NCBI RefSeq assembly: GCF_013340935.1
Contig: NZ_WHOS01000037.1
Location: forward strand, 1-64,000
Direction of reading: 5' to 3'
Length of the DNA: 64,000 bases
Origin: Azospirillum melinis
GTDB lineage: Bacteria > Pseudomonadota > Alphaproteobacteria > Azospirillales > Azospirillaceae
This document shows positions 8,575 to 16,032 of the stretch, piece after piece. The notes under the pieces are model-generated. The model was not told the DNA's origin. It made no database searches and saw nothing but the letters and a program-made list of their open reading frames with translations. The translations under genes were made by a program, and so were the position numbers. The stretch's first letter is position 1. The number at the start of each line of letters is the position of its first letter.

Positions 8575-9466
8575 GGCGTCCTCCCCGGCTCAGCAGCCCT
8601 TCCGGGCGGTACACGAGGGTCATGACGATGAGCGCGAAGCCGATGCCGGTCAGGTAGCCGAGCGGCAGGTAGCGCGGCCCGTCGGCGGCGAGCAGGCCGA
8701 AATCGATGCGCATCACCAGCGTCTCGGCGAGCGCGATGGCGAAGGCGCCGATCACAGCACCCGGCAGGCTGCCGAGCCCGCCGACGATGGCGGCGGCGAA
8801 GACCGGCAGCAGCAGCATCTGCCCCATGCCGATGTCGAGCTGGGTGACCAGCGCCAGCAGAATGCCGCCGATGCCGGCCAGCGTGCCGCCGAGGAAGACG
8901 GTGACCAGCGTGACGCGGCGGGCGTCGATGCCCGACGCGGTGGCCAGCGCCGGGTTGGCGGCGATGGCGCGGATCGAGCGCCCGAGCGGCGTCAGTCGCA
9001 GCATCGCGAAGAAGCCGACCAGGCAGACGGCGGTGATGGCGATGGCGGCGATCTGCAGATCGGACAGGATGGCGCCCCACAGATCGTGCGGCGGGGTCAG
9101 CGGCGTGTCGAACTGCTGCGGCCGGGTGCCGAAGACCGCCTGCAGGCCGGCGCGCAGCATCATGGCGATGGCGAGCGAGCCGATCAGCGCGCTGGCCGGA
9201 CCGACTCCGGCGAGCCGTTCGAAGGCGAAGCGGTGCAGCAGCATCGCCGCCAGCCCGGCGGCGAGCGCCCCGGCGATGGCGGCGCCGACCAGCCCGCCGC
9301 CGGGAAACAGGGCGGCCACGGCCAGTGCCACCGCCGCACCCAGCGGGGCCATTTCGACATGGGCGACGTTGGGGAAGCGGCTGACGCCGTAGGACAGGTT
9401 GAGGCCGAGCGCGATCAGGGCGAGGTCGCTCGTCCGGATCAGGGTGTCGATCAATATCTGGATCAC
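8567..9466 (-). CDS. livH: Branched-chain-type ABC transporter permease (LivH-like)
   Basis: A 299-residue membrane permease starting at a GTG (VIQILIDTLIRTSD). Family features are ALGLNLSYGVSRFPNVAHVEMAPLGAAVAL near residues 16-45, the loop LGRSIRAIAANPALATASGID near 155-175, and the C-terminal LVYRPEGLLSRGG. An overlapping ATG in another frame at 9473 gives no sensible protein, which supports the GTG start. It is the first membrane gene after the binding protein. A strong hairpin lies in the gap between them. Confidence 0.92.
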   Translation of the reverse strand: MIQILIDTLIRTSDLALIALGLNLSYGVSRFPNVAHVEMAPLGAAVALAVAALFPGGGLVGAAIAGALAAGLAAMLLHRFAFERLAGVGPASALIGSLAIAMMLRAGLQAVFGTRPQQFDTPLTPPHDLWGAILSDLQIAAIAITAVCLVGFFAMLRLTPLGRSIRAIAANPALATASGIDARRVTLVTVFLGGTLAGIGGILLALVTQLDIGMGQMLLLPVFAAAIVGGLGSLPGAVIGAFAIALAETLVMRIDFGLLAADGPRYLPLGYLTGIGFALIVMTLVYRPEGLLSRGGRRA

Positions 9467-9497
9467 AGGACATGTCTCCGGTCGGGCGGGGCAGGGG

Positions 9498-9517
9498 CCC
9501 CGGCCGGGCGGCCGGGG
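9498..9517 (-). other. Intercistronic hairpin between binding-protein and permease genes
   Basis: Perfect inverted repeat CCCCGGCC / GGCCGGGG with a four-base loop, downstream of the binding-protein stop and upstream of livH. No T-tract follows, so it is more likely an mRNA stabiliser or partial attenuator than a full terminator. Such a hairpin would raise binding-protein levels relative to the membrane subunits. Confidence 0.6.
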
Positions 9518-9555
9518 AACCCTTCGCGTGCGGGAGGTCCGATCTGGGGCGGCGG

Positions 9556-10737
9556 CTACTTGGCGGCCGTCTTCAGCTCGCCGCCTTTGTAGGAGACGAC
9601 GATGTAGGGCTGGGTCTTGCGCTGGCCCTGGGCGTCGAAGGCGATGGGCCCGGTGGCCCCGGCATAGTCGCCGAGCGCGGCGAGCGCCTCGCGGATCCTG
9701 GCGGGTTCGGCGCTGCCGGCCTTGTTGATCGCGGCGGCGGCCATCATCACCGCATCGTAGGTGTAGCCGCTGAAGGTGGTGGCGAACTCCTTGCCGAACT
9801 TCTTCTTGTAGGCGTCGCGGTACCAGGCGCCGTCGGGGCCGACATAGTTGACCTCCATGCCCATCTGGCCCTCGACCGTCTCCGGCCGGGAATCGGCGGT
9901 GCACATCGACAGGTAGATGCCGAACCAGGGGGTCTTCGACAGGCCGAGCTCGAAGGCTTCGCGGTTGATCGTCGCCGCCTCCTGGCCGTAGCCGGAATAG
10001 ATGATGACGTCGGGCTTGGCGGCGGCGATGCGCTGCAATTCGCGCCGGTAGTTCGACTGCCCCTCGGTGAAGAGCAGGTTGGCGACAATCTGGCCGCCCA
10101 GCGCCTCGAAGGCCGCCTTGGTCTCGGCATAGACGCCCTGGCCGTAGGCGTTGTTGGGGGCGAGGAAGACCGCCTTGCGGTGGCCCATCCCGTAGACCGC
10201 CTGGGCGGTGAATTTCCCGGCGACGTCGTCCAGCCCGATGGTGCTGAAGGAGCGGTCGCCGATGGTCTTGATCGCCGGCGAGGAGGAACCGGGGTTGATG
10301 TGGACGATCCCCTCGCGCTGGAGATACTGGCCGACCGGGATGGTGTTGCCCGAGGAATATTCGCCGATCACCACCGGGGTCTTCGACACCGACACCAGCT
10401 TGCGCGCCGCGTCGATGGCGCTCTGCGCCCGGCCACCGGAATCCTCGACCGCCACCGCCAGCTTGCGGCCGAGCACGCCGCCGTCGGCATTGACCTTCTC
10501 CACCGCCAGTTCGATGCCGCGGCGCTGGTCCTCGCCGATGGTGGCGCTGGCCCCGCTCAGCGGCAGGACCGCGCCGAGCGTCACCGTGTCCTGTGCCCGC
10601 GCCGCACCGCTGCCCAGCATCGCCAGCGCCGCCGCGCCCAGCAGCGCGACCCCCGCCGAACGCCGCGTTATGCGTCCGGTCATGCCCTTGGCCGGGCCGT
10701 GGGTCGGGCCGCGGGTGGGGCCGTTCATCCTTGCCAT
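9556..10737 (-). CDS. Branched-chain-type ABC transporter periplasmic binding protein (LivK-like)
   Basis: A 393-residue periplasmic binding protein of the HAAT/Peripla_BP_6 family. The N-terminus carries basic residues, a hydrophobic stretch (VALLGAAALAMLGS) and an AARAQ-D cleavage site, so it is exported. The mature start DTVTLGAVLPLSGASATIGEDQRRGIELAVEKVN is typical of the fold. ATG 10737 has an AGGGAG ribosome site; ATG 10683 (MTGRITRRS) would give a more compact signal peptide and is an alternative. It is the first gene of the minus-strand transporter unit. The divergent region behind it contains two GTATAC palindromes. The ligand is unknown; the cluster suggests an amino acid. Confidence 0.92.
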   Translation of the reverse strand: MARMNGPTRGPTHGPAKGMTGRITRRSAGVALLGAAALAMLGSGAARAQDTVTLGAVLPLSGASATIGEDQRRGIELAVEKVNADGGVLGRKLAVAVEDSGGRAQSAIDAARKLVSVSKTPVVIGEYSSGNTIPVGQYLQREGIVHINPGSSSPAIKTIGDRSFSTIGLDDVAGKFTAQAVYGMGHRKAVFLAPNNAYGQGVYAETKAAFEALGGQIVANLLFTEGQSNYRRELQRIAAAKPDVIIYSGYGQEAATINREAFELGLSKTPWFGIYLSMCTADSRPETVEGQMGMEVNYVGPDGAWYRDAYKKKFGKEFATTFSGYTYDAVMMAAAAINKAGSAEPARIREALAALGDYAGATGPIAFDAQGQRKTQPYIVVSYKGGELKTAAK

Positions 10738-10779
10738 CGCACATCTCCCTGACGGTGAATGTTAATCTGAATGACAATC

Positions 10780-10787
10780 TGTATACA
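10780..10787. promoter_or_regulatory. Candidate GntR operator, binding-protein side
   Basis: TGTATACA palindrome within TCTGTATACACTT, followed by GCGTATCG. It lies 43 bases upstream of the binding-protein gene, where a bound repressor would block transcription. Confidence 0.55.
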
Positions 10788-10917
10788 CTTAAGCGTATCG
10801 CCGCTTTTGACATGGCGTCAACGACTTTGTTCATGGGGCGAACATTTGTGCAGTTGCACAGGAATCGGGCCCGATTTTTGGGCGGTGCAGCAAGGAATAA
10901 AATTGTGTGGACTATTC

Positions 10918-10925
10918 TGTATACA
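10918..10925. promoter_or_regulatory. Candidate GntR operator, RidA side
   Basis: TGTATACA palindrome within TCTGTATACAGTT, followed by GCGTATCG, about 66 bases upstream of the RidA-like gene. The block repeats the site at 10780 in the same orientation, which makes chance less likely. The rest of the 253-base divergent gap (10738-10990) shows AT-rich promoter-like sequence but no reading frame I would call. Confidence 0.55.
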
Positions 10926-10990
10926 GTTGCGTATCGTGCGAATGGAAGGCGGTGCCGCCTCCCGGCCCGCCGGTTTTCCGGGAGAGAATC

Positions 10991-11341
10991 ATGAGCATCC
11001 AGCGTATCGAGGTCGGCCCGCGCATGAGCCAGGCCGTCGTCTGCGGCGGTCTGGTCTACACGGCGGGCGTGGTGGCGCTGCGGGCGCCGGGCGCCCCGGT
11101 GGCCGAGCAGACCACCGACATCCTCGGCAGGATCGACGAGCTGCTGGCTGCCGCCGGCACCGACAAAACGAAGCTGCTGACCGCCACCATCTGGCTCGCC
11201 GACATCGCCGGCTTCGCCGAGATGAACGGGGTGTGGGACGCCTGGGTGGCGCCGGGCAACACGCCGGTGCGCGCCTGCGTCGAGGCCAGGCTCGCCGCCC
11301 CGCAATTCACCGTGGAAATCCAGGTGACCGCGGCGCTGTGA
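10991..11341 (+). CDS. RidA/YjgF family protein (enamine/imine deaminase-like)
   Basis: A 116-residue single-domain YjgF/YER057c/UK114 protein. RidA-type proteins hydrolyse reactive enamine/imine intermediates, such as those released by amino acid oxidation, to 2-oxo acids and ammonia. Visible features include GGLVYTAGVVA near residue 18, the helix TTDILGRIDELLAAAGTDKTKLLTATIWLADI, and the C-terminal R-A-C-V-E (NTPVRACVEARLA), which contains the conserved arginine and glutamate region. Start 10991 follows GGGAGAG. It is followed 57 bases later by D-amino acid dehydrogenase, whose product is an imino acid, so a paired role is likely. Confidence 0.9.
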   Translation: MSIQRIEVGPRMSQAVVCGGLVYTAGVVALRAPGAPVAEQTTDILGRIDELLAAAGTDKTKLLTATIWLADIAGFAEMNGVWDAWVAPGNTPVRACVEARLAAPQFTVEIQVTAAL

Positions 11342-11348
11342 CCGCTCC

Positions 11349-11401
11349 GGCCAGGGAGGCGCTCAGGCCAGGGAGGCGTTCATGCCAAGGAGGCGTTCAT
11401 G
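11349..11401 (+). repeat. Three tandem 17-bp ribosome-site repeats ahead of dadA
   Basis: Three 17-base units, GGCCAGGGAGGCGCTCA, GGCCAGGGAGGCGTTCA and TGCCAAGGAGGCGTTCA, run into the dadA start. Each carries a Shine-Dalgarno-like GGGAGG or AAGGAGG. The second creates ATG at 11382, opening a six-codon frame (ATG CCA AGG AGG CGT TCA TGA) whose stop overlaps the dadA ATG. Confidence 0.8.
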
Positions 11402-12646
11402 AAGGTCATCGTGATGGGCAGCGGGGTCGTCGGCGTGACGACGGCCTACTGCCTTCTCAAGGATGGACACGAAGTCACCGTCGTCGAGCGGCATGACGGC
11501 GCCGCCGACGAGACCAGCTTCGCCAATGCGGGGCTGGTGGCGCCGGGGCACGCCTATACCTGGGCGTCGCCGAAGGCTCCGAAGATCCTGCTGAAATCGC
11601 TGTGGCGCAACGATCAGGCATTGCGCTTCCGGCTGCGGCTGGATCCGGCGCTGTGGGCCTGGTCGCTGAAGTTCCTCGGCAACTGCCGGTCGGACCGGGT
11701 GGCGGTCAACACCGCCCGCAAGGTGCGGCTCAGCCTTTATTCGCAGGACATGCTGCATCGGGTGGTCGAGGACACCGGGGTCGCCTTCGACGGCGCCAAG
11801 GGCGGGCTGCTCTATCTCTACCGCAGCCCGGCGGCCTTCGACGCCGGTGTCGCCAAGATGAGGATCCTGACCGACAACGGCCTGCCGCTGGAGGTGGTCG
11901 ACCGCGACCGCGCCGCCGCCATCGACCCGGCGCTGTCGGCCACCAAGGACCGCATCGTCGGCGGCATCTACGCCCCGTCCGACGAGAGCGGCGACGCCCG
12001 GCTGTTCACCCGCAACCTCGCGGACTGGTGCGCGGAACGGGGCGTCCGCTTCCTCTACGGCACGACGATCCGCGGCGTCGAGACCGCCGCCGGCGAGGTG
12101 ACCGGGCTGGTCACCGACAAGGGCACGCTGACTGCCGACGCCTATGTGCTGGCAATGGGCTGCCAGAGTGCGGCACTGGCGAAGCCGCTCGGCCTGTCGC
12201 TGCCGATCTACCCGATCAAGGGCTATTCGGTCACCGTGCCGGTGGCCGGGCGCAACAACACGCCGCGCATCGGCGGGGTGGACGAAGAGAATCTCGTCGC
12301 CTACGCGCCGATGGGCGACCGGCTGCGCATCACCGCGACCGCCGATTTCGCCGGCTACGACAAGCGCCACAGCCCGGCCGACTTCCAGGCCATGCTGGCG
12401 GCGGCGCGCGATCTGTTCCCGGATGCGGCCGACTACAGCCGGCCCAGCTATTGGGCGGGCTTGCGGCCGATGACGCCGGAGGGAACGCCGATCTTCGGTC
12501 GCGGGCGCCAGCGCAACCTGTTCCTCAACACCGGACACGGCCACATGGGCTGGACCATGTCCTGCGGGTCGGCCCGCATCACCGCCGACCTGATCGCCGG
12601 CCGCACCCCGGCCATCCCGCTCGACGGCATGCAGGCCGTCCACTGA
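11399..12646 (+). CDS. dadA: D-amino acid dehydrogenase, FAD-dependent (DadA-like)
   Basis: A 415-residue flavoprotein of the DAO family. It deaminates D-amino acids to 2-oxo acids through an imino acid, passing electrons to the membrane quinone pool. The FAD dinucleotide fold VIVMGSGVVGVTTAYCLL spans residues 3-20, followed by ETSFANAGLVAPGHAYTWASP near 38-58, a DadA signature. The C-terminus contains GHGHMGWTMSCGSARITADLIAG, the second FAD contact region. Its position after a RidA-like gene and opposite an aryl 2-oxo acid oxidoreductase suggests D-amino acid catabolism. The start overlaps the stop of a six-codon frame formed by the tandem repeats. Confidence 0.93.
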   Translation: MKVIVMGSGVVGVTTAYCLLKDGHEVTVVERHDGAADETSFANAGLVAPGHAYTWASPKAPKILLKSLWRNDQALRFRLRLDPALWAWSLKFLGNCRSDRVAVNTARKVRLSLYSQDMLHRVVEDTGVAFDGAKGGLLYLYRSPAAFDAGVAKMRILTDNGLPLEVVDRDRAAAIDPALSATKDRIVGGIYAPSDESGDARLFTRNLADWCAERGVRFLYGTTIRGVETAAGEVTGLVTDKGTLTADAYVLAMGCQSAALAKPLGLSLPIYPIKGYSVTVPVAGRNNTPRIGGVDEENLVAYAPMGDRLRITATADFAGYDKRHSPADFQAMLAAARDLFPDAADYSRPSYWAGLRPMTPEGTPIFGRGRQRNLFLNTGHGHMGWTMSCGSARITADLIAGRTPAIPLDGMQAVH

Positions 12647-12727
12647 CAGGCGCGCGGGCGGCGTCACAGCCGTGCCGGTGCGTCCGCGCCCGCGCCACTC
12701 CTCCGCGATACTGGGAGAACCCCCGAC

Positions 12728-13534
12728 ATGGATACCAACGTCACCGTCGCCGAGGATGGCGCCGGTTCCCCGGCCGCCACCCTGGTGCTTCCCTTCGCCA
12801 CCGATGGCGGCCTCGCCGCCCGCGCTGCCATCGGGCTTCTGGTGCTCGCCACCGACCAGACCATCGAGCATGAATGGCGCTTCCTGCTCGGGGAGCCGGG
12901 GGTTGCCGTCTACAATGCGCGCCTGTGGAACGACAAGGAGATCGCGCCGGAAACGCTGGCGCGGATGGAGCAGGACATCGCACCGACGACCCGGCTGATC
13001 CTGCCCGGGCTGGAGTTGGATGTCGTCGCCTTCGGCTGCACGTCGGGCAGCATGGTGATCGGTCCCGAGCGTGTCCGCGAGCGCATCCGCGAGGCGCGGC
13101 CGGGCATCGCCACCACCACGCCGGTCGAGGCGGTGGATGCCGCGCTCGGCTCCCTCGGCGCGCGGCGCATCGGTCTCGTTGCGCCCTACCAGCGCCGCGT
13201 CGGCGAAGCGATGCGCGATTACTTCGTGAAGGCCGGTTACGAGGTGCCGGTGCTGGCGATCTTCGACGAACCCGACGATACCATCGCGGCGCGCATCGCC
13301 CCTGCCGCCATCGCCACGGCGGTGGCGCAGGCCGCCGCCCACCCGGAGGTGGACGCCGTGTTCGTTTCCTGCACCAGCCTGCGTGTCGCCGAGGCGGTCG
13401 AAGCCTTGGAGGCACGCACCGGCAAGCTGGTCACCTCGAGCAACCATGCGCTGGCGTGGCACAGCCTGCGCCTTGCCGGCGTCACGGATGTGCTGGAGGG
13501 CCGGGGGAGGCTGTTCCGCACCCCGCTGCGCTAG
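12728..13534 (+). CDS. Asp/Glu racemase superfamily enzyme, maleate isomerase/arylmalonate decarboxylase-like
   Basis: A 268-residue enzyme of the Asp/Glu racemase fold. The two cysteine motifs expected for cofactor-independent racemases and maleate cis-trans isomerases are present: FGCTSGSMVIGPERV near residues 100-114 and VSCTSLRVAEAVEALE near 216-231. The second helix TTPVEAVDAALGSLGARRIGLVAPY also fits. Members isomerise maleate, decarboxylate arylmalonates or racemise substituted acids; sequence alone does not choose. Next to DadA it could generate the D-enantiomer or process a related dicarboxylate, which is inference. The ribosome site is GGGAG. Confidence 0.85.
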   Translation: MDTNVTVAEDGAGSPAATLVLPFATDGGLAARAAIGLLVLATDQTIEHEWRFLLGEPGVAVYNARLWNDKEIAPETLARMEQDIAPTTRLILPGLELDVVAFGCTSGSMVIGPERVRERIREARPGIATTTPVEAVDAALGSLGARRIGLVAPYQRRVGEAMRDYFVKAGYEVPVLAIFDEPDDTIAARIAPAAIATAVAQAAAHPEVDAVFVSCTSLRVAEAVEALEARTGKLVTSSNHALAWHSLRLAGVTDVLEGRGRLFRTPLR

Positions 13535-13663
13535 ACAAGGCGGTGCGCCGGCGGTCTCCGCTTGCGGCAGCGTGGCCAGGGACGACTTGATGGGAAAGGC
13601 GGCGAACCAATCTCTGACCCCAGAGGTCGCCATCCCAGGGCCGCCCAAGAGGAGACCGCTGCA

Positions 13664-15094
13664 ATGGCCGAAACCGCCGCAGGCCGCTTCACCACCGGTT
13701 CGCCGATGCGCCATGTGATGGTGATGACCGCCACCGGCTCGGTCGGGCTGATCGCGGTGTTCGCTGTCGATCTGCTGAACCTGTTCTACATTTCACTGCT
13801 GGGCGAACGGGAGCTGGCGGCGGCGGTGGGCTTCGCCGGCACCGTCCTGTTCCTGCAATCGTCGCTGTGCATCGGGCTGTCGATCGGCGCCGGAGCGCTG
13901 GTCGCACGCGCCATCGGCGGCGGCCGGCGCGCGGAGGCGGCGAGGCTGGCGGGCTCCAGCCTGATTCTCACCGCACTGGTCGCCGCAGCGGTCGGCCTGC
14001 TGACCCTGCCGCTGCTGGGACCGGCGATGGATCTGCTGGGCGCCAGGGGAGCCACCAGGGATCTTGCCGTCGGCTATCTGACCATCCTGTCGCCGACCCT
14101 GCCGCTGCTCGGCCTCGGCATGGGCTGTTCGGCGATGCTGCGGGCGCAGGGCGATGCGCGCCGCGCCATGACCGTCACGCTCTATGCGGCGCTGTTCACC
14201 GCGGCGCTGAACCCGCTCCTGATCTTCGGCCTGCGGCTGGACCTGACCGGTGCGGCGGTGACGGTCGTGCTGTCGCGCTGCCTGCTCGCCGCCGTCGGCT
14301 GGCACGGCGTGGCGCGGGTTCACCGGCTGCTCGCCGCCCCGGGCTGGACCGGCCTGCTGAAGGATGCCGGGACCCTGGCCGGCATCGCCGGCCCGGCGGT
14401 CCTCACCAATCTCGCCACCCCGGTCGCCGGCGTTTATGTCACCACCAGCATGGCGCGTTTTGGCGATGCGGCAATCGCCGGGGCCGCCATCGTCGACCGC
14501 ATGGTTCCGGTCGCCTTCGGCACCATCTTCGCCCTGACCGGCGCAGTCGGCCCGATCCTGGCGCAGAATCTGGGTGCCGGCCGCCCCGACCGGGTGCGGG
14601 CGACCCTGCGGGCCAGCCTGGCGCTGATCGTCGTCTGGGTGCTGGCGGTCTGGCTGGGCCTGTTCCTTGCCCGCGATCTGGTGGTGAGCGCCTTTTCCGC
14701 CGAGGGCGTGTCGGCCGATCTGGTCCGCCTGTTCTGCACCGCGGTGGCCGGCGGGTTCCTGTTCGTCGGCTTCCTGTTCGTCGGCAACGCCGCCTTCAAC
14801 AATCTGGGCTTTCCCCTGCTGGCGACCGGGTTCAACTGGGGCAGGGCGACGCTGGGGACCATGCCGTTCGTCGCGGTCGGCGGCTGGCTGGGCGGGGCGC
14901 CGGGGGTGCTGATCGGACAGGCGGCGGGATCGGTGCTGTTCGGCATCGCGGCGGTCCTGGTGGCGTTCCGGGTGACCGGGCGGCTCGGCCGGAGCGGAGG
15001 CGGCCCGGCACCGGAGGCCGTGGCGGTGCCGGCCGACGTTCCGCTGTCCGGCAAGGCGGCGGTCGCGCTGGCCGTGCAGGTCAACCGGCCGTGA
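13664..15094 (+). CDS. MATE family efflux transporter
   Basis: A 476-residue integral membrane protein with about twelve hydrophobic segments in two homologous halves, the MATE/MatE pattern. Features include LLNLFYISLLGERELAAAVGFAG near residues 30-52, and GALVARAIGGGRRAEAARLAGSS near 80 with the matching GPILAQNLGAGRPDRVRATL in the second half. Start 13664 has GAGGAG upstream; the frame is open to 13562 but that segment looks noncoding. It is the last plus-strand gene of the DadA unit, separated by 129 bases. It could export a toxic intermediate; no substrate is evident. Confidence 0.88.
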   Translation: MAETAAGRFTTGSPMRHVMVMTATGSVGLIAVFAVDLLNLFYISLLGERELAAAVGFAGTVLFLQSSLCIGLSIGAGALVARAIGGGRRAEAARLAGSSLILTALVAAAVGLLTLPLLGPAMDLLGARGATRDLAVGYLTILSPTLPLLGLGMGCSAMLRAQGDARRAMTVTLYAALFTAALNPLLIFGLRLDLTGAAVTVVLSRCLLAAVGWHGVARVHRLLAAPGWTGLLKDAGTLAGIAGPAVLTNLATPVAGVYVTTSMARFGDAAIAGAAIVDRMVPVAFGTIFALTGAVGPILAQNLGAGRPDRVRATLRASLALIVVWVLAVWLGLFLARDLVVSAFSAEGVSADLVRLFCTAVAGGFLFVGFLFVGNAAFNNLGFPLLATGFNWGRATLGTMPFVAVGGWLGGAPGVLIGQAAGSVLFGIAAVLVAFRVTGRLGRSGGGPAPEAVAVPADVPLSGKAAVALAVQVNRP

Positions 15095-15105
15095 GGCGGC
15101 ATCGC

Positions 15106-15966
15106 TTACCCGGCACCCGGCTTGCTCTTCCCTGTCCGTGACTCCGACAGCCTCGCCCTGCGTTGGGTGAAATATTGTGCCGGCGTGCTTCCCAGAGCCT
15201 TCTTGAACATCGTGATGAAGGCGTTGACCGACTCGTAGCCGAGCGTGTCCGCCACTGTCTGCACCGCAGCCCCGCCGGCCAGTTCGCGAAGCGCCACGAC
15301 AAGGTGCAACTGCTGCCGCCAGCGTCCGAAGGTCAGGCCCGTCTCGCGGAGCATCAGGCGGGCCAGCGACCTCTCGCTCATCGCGACGCGCCTGGCCCAG
15401 TCCCCCAGGGTGCTGCGGTCGGACGGTTCGAGCGTCAGGGCGTCGGCAATCGCCCGGATCTTCGGATCGTTGGAGATGGGCAGGTTGAAGTGTTCGCGCG
15501 GCATTCCGGCCAGTTCGTCCAGCGTCACCCGTGCAAGCCGGGCGGCATGGCTGTCCGGCAGATAGTCCAGAACCTCGCCGGTCAGCCGGTTGACCAGTTC
15601 CCGCACCAGCGGAGAGATCGACAGGGTGCAGCAGACCTCGGGCAGGTTTGCCGCTCCCGGCTCGACGAACAGGTAGCTGAGCCGGGCATTCGCCGTCGTT
15701 CTGACGCTGTGCGGCATGCCGCCCGGAATCCACACGCCGCAATCGGGCGGCACGATCCAGATCTCGTCGTCCGCGGTGCAGGTGACGGCGCCATGCAGCG
15801 CCAGAATCAGCTGTCCCCGCCGATGCACATGCACCGGCACTTCCGCCTCGTATTCCGCGAAGTCGAGCAGGCGTGCGACGGCGGGCCGGTCCGCAAGATC
15901 GGGGTCGAAGACGGAAACGGCGGACCGTGACCCGGACATCGCATTTGGCATGGTCGGTTTTGGCAT
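15106..15966 (-). CDS. AraC family transcriptional regulator
   Basis: A 286-residue regulator with an N-terminal cupin-like sensing half (HVHRRGQLILALHGAVTCTADDEIWIVPPDCGVWIPGG region) and a C-terminal double helix-turn-helix. The latter includes LGDWARRVAMSERSLARLMLRETGLTFGRWRQQLHLVVALRELA and AVQTVADTLGYESVNAFITMFKKALGSTPAQYF. Alternative starts are ATGs at 15951 and 15939; none has a clear ribosome site. It is divergent from the AaeB-like efflux genes by 66 bases, so it probably controls them. E. coli uses a LysR protein for that job, so the regulator class differs here. Confidence 0.9.
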   Translation of the reverse strand: MPKPTMPNAMSGSRSAVSVFDPDLADRPAVARLLDFAEYEAEVPVHVHRRGQLILALHGAVTCTADDEIWIVPPDCGVWIPGGMPHSVRTTANARLSYLFVEPGAANLPEVCCTLSISPLVRELVNRLTGEVLDYLPDSHAARLARVTLDELAGMPREHFNLPISNDPKIRAIADALTLEPSDRSTLGDWARRVAMSERSLARLMLRETGLTFGRWRQQLHLVVALRELAGGAAVQTVADTLGYESVNAFITMFKKALGSTPAQYFTQRRARLSESRTGKSKPGAG

Positions 15967-16032
15967 GATTAAGGGATTTTTTGACAGGATACCTAATTTA
16001 TCTGATTGCGCAACGCGCCGATACTCGCGGGC
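15967..16032. promoter_or_regulatory. Divergent promoter region between araC-type gene and efflux operon
   Basis: A short AT-rich gap. On the plus strand a consensus -35 TTGACA sits at 15981-15986 but the -10 at normal distance (TGATTG) is poor, fitting an activator-dependent promoter. On the minus strand TTGCGC and TATCCT are about 16 bases apart. Assignment is by eye. Confidence 0.4.

Noticed and set aside
9467..11305. Upstream extension of the livH frame across the binding-protein gene
   Set aside because: The extension is a shadow of the binding-protein gene in another frame and has low-complexity composition.
13551..13659. GCGGTCTCC and GGAGACCGC, a 9-bp inverted repeat 100 bases apart before the MATE gene at 13664
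   Set aside because: I looked for guanidine-type riboswitch features, often found before exporters, but the conserved core elements are not visible and the long spacing is poorly supported.
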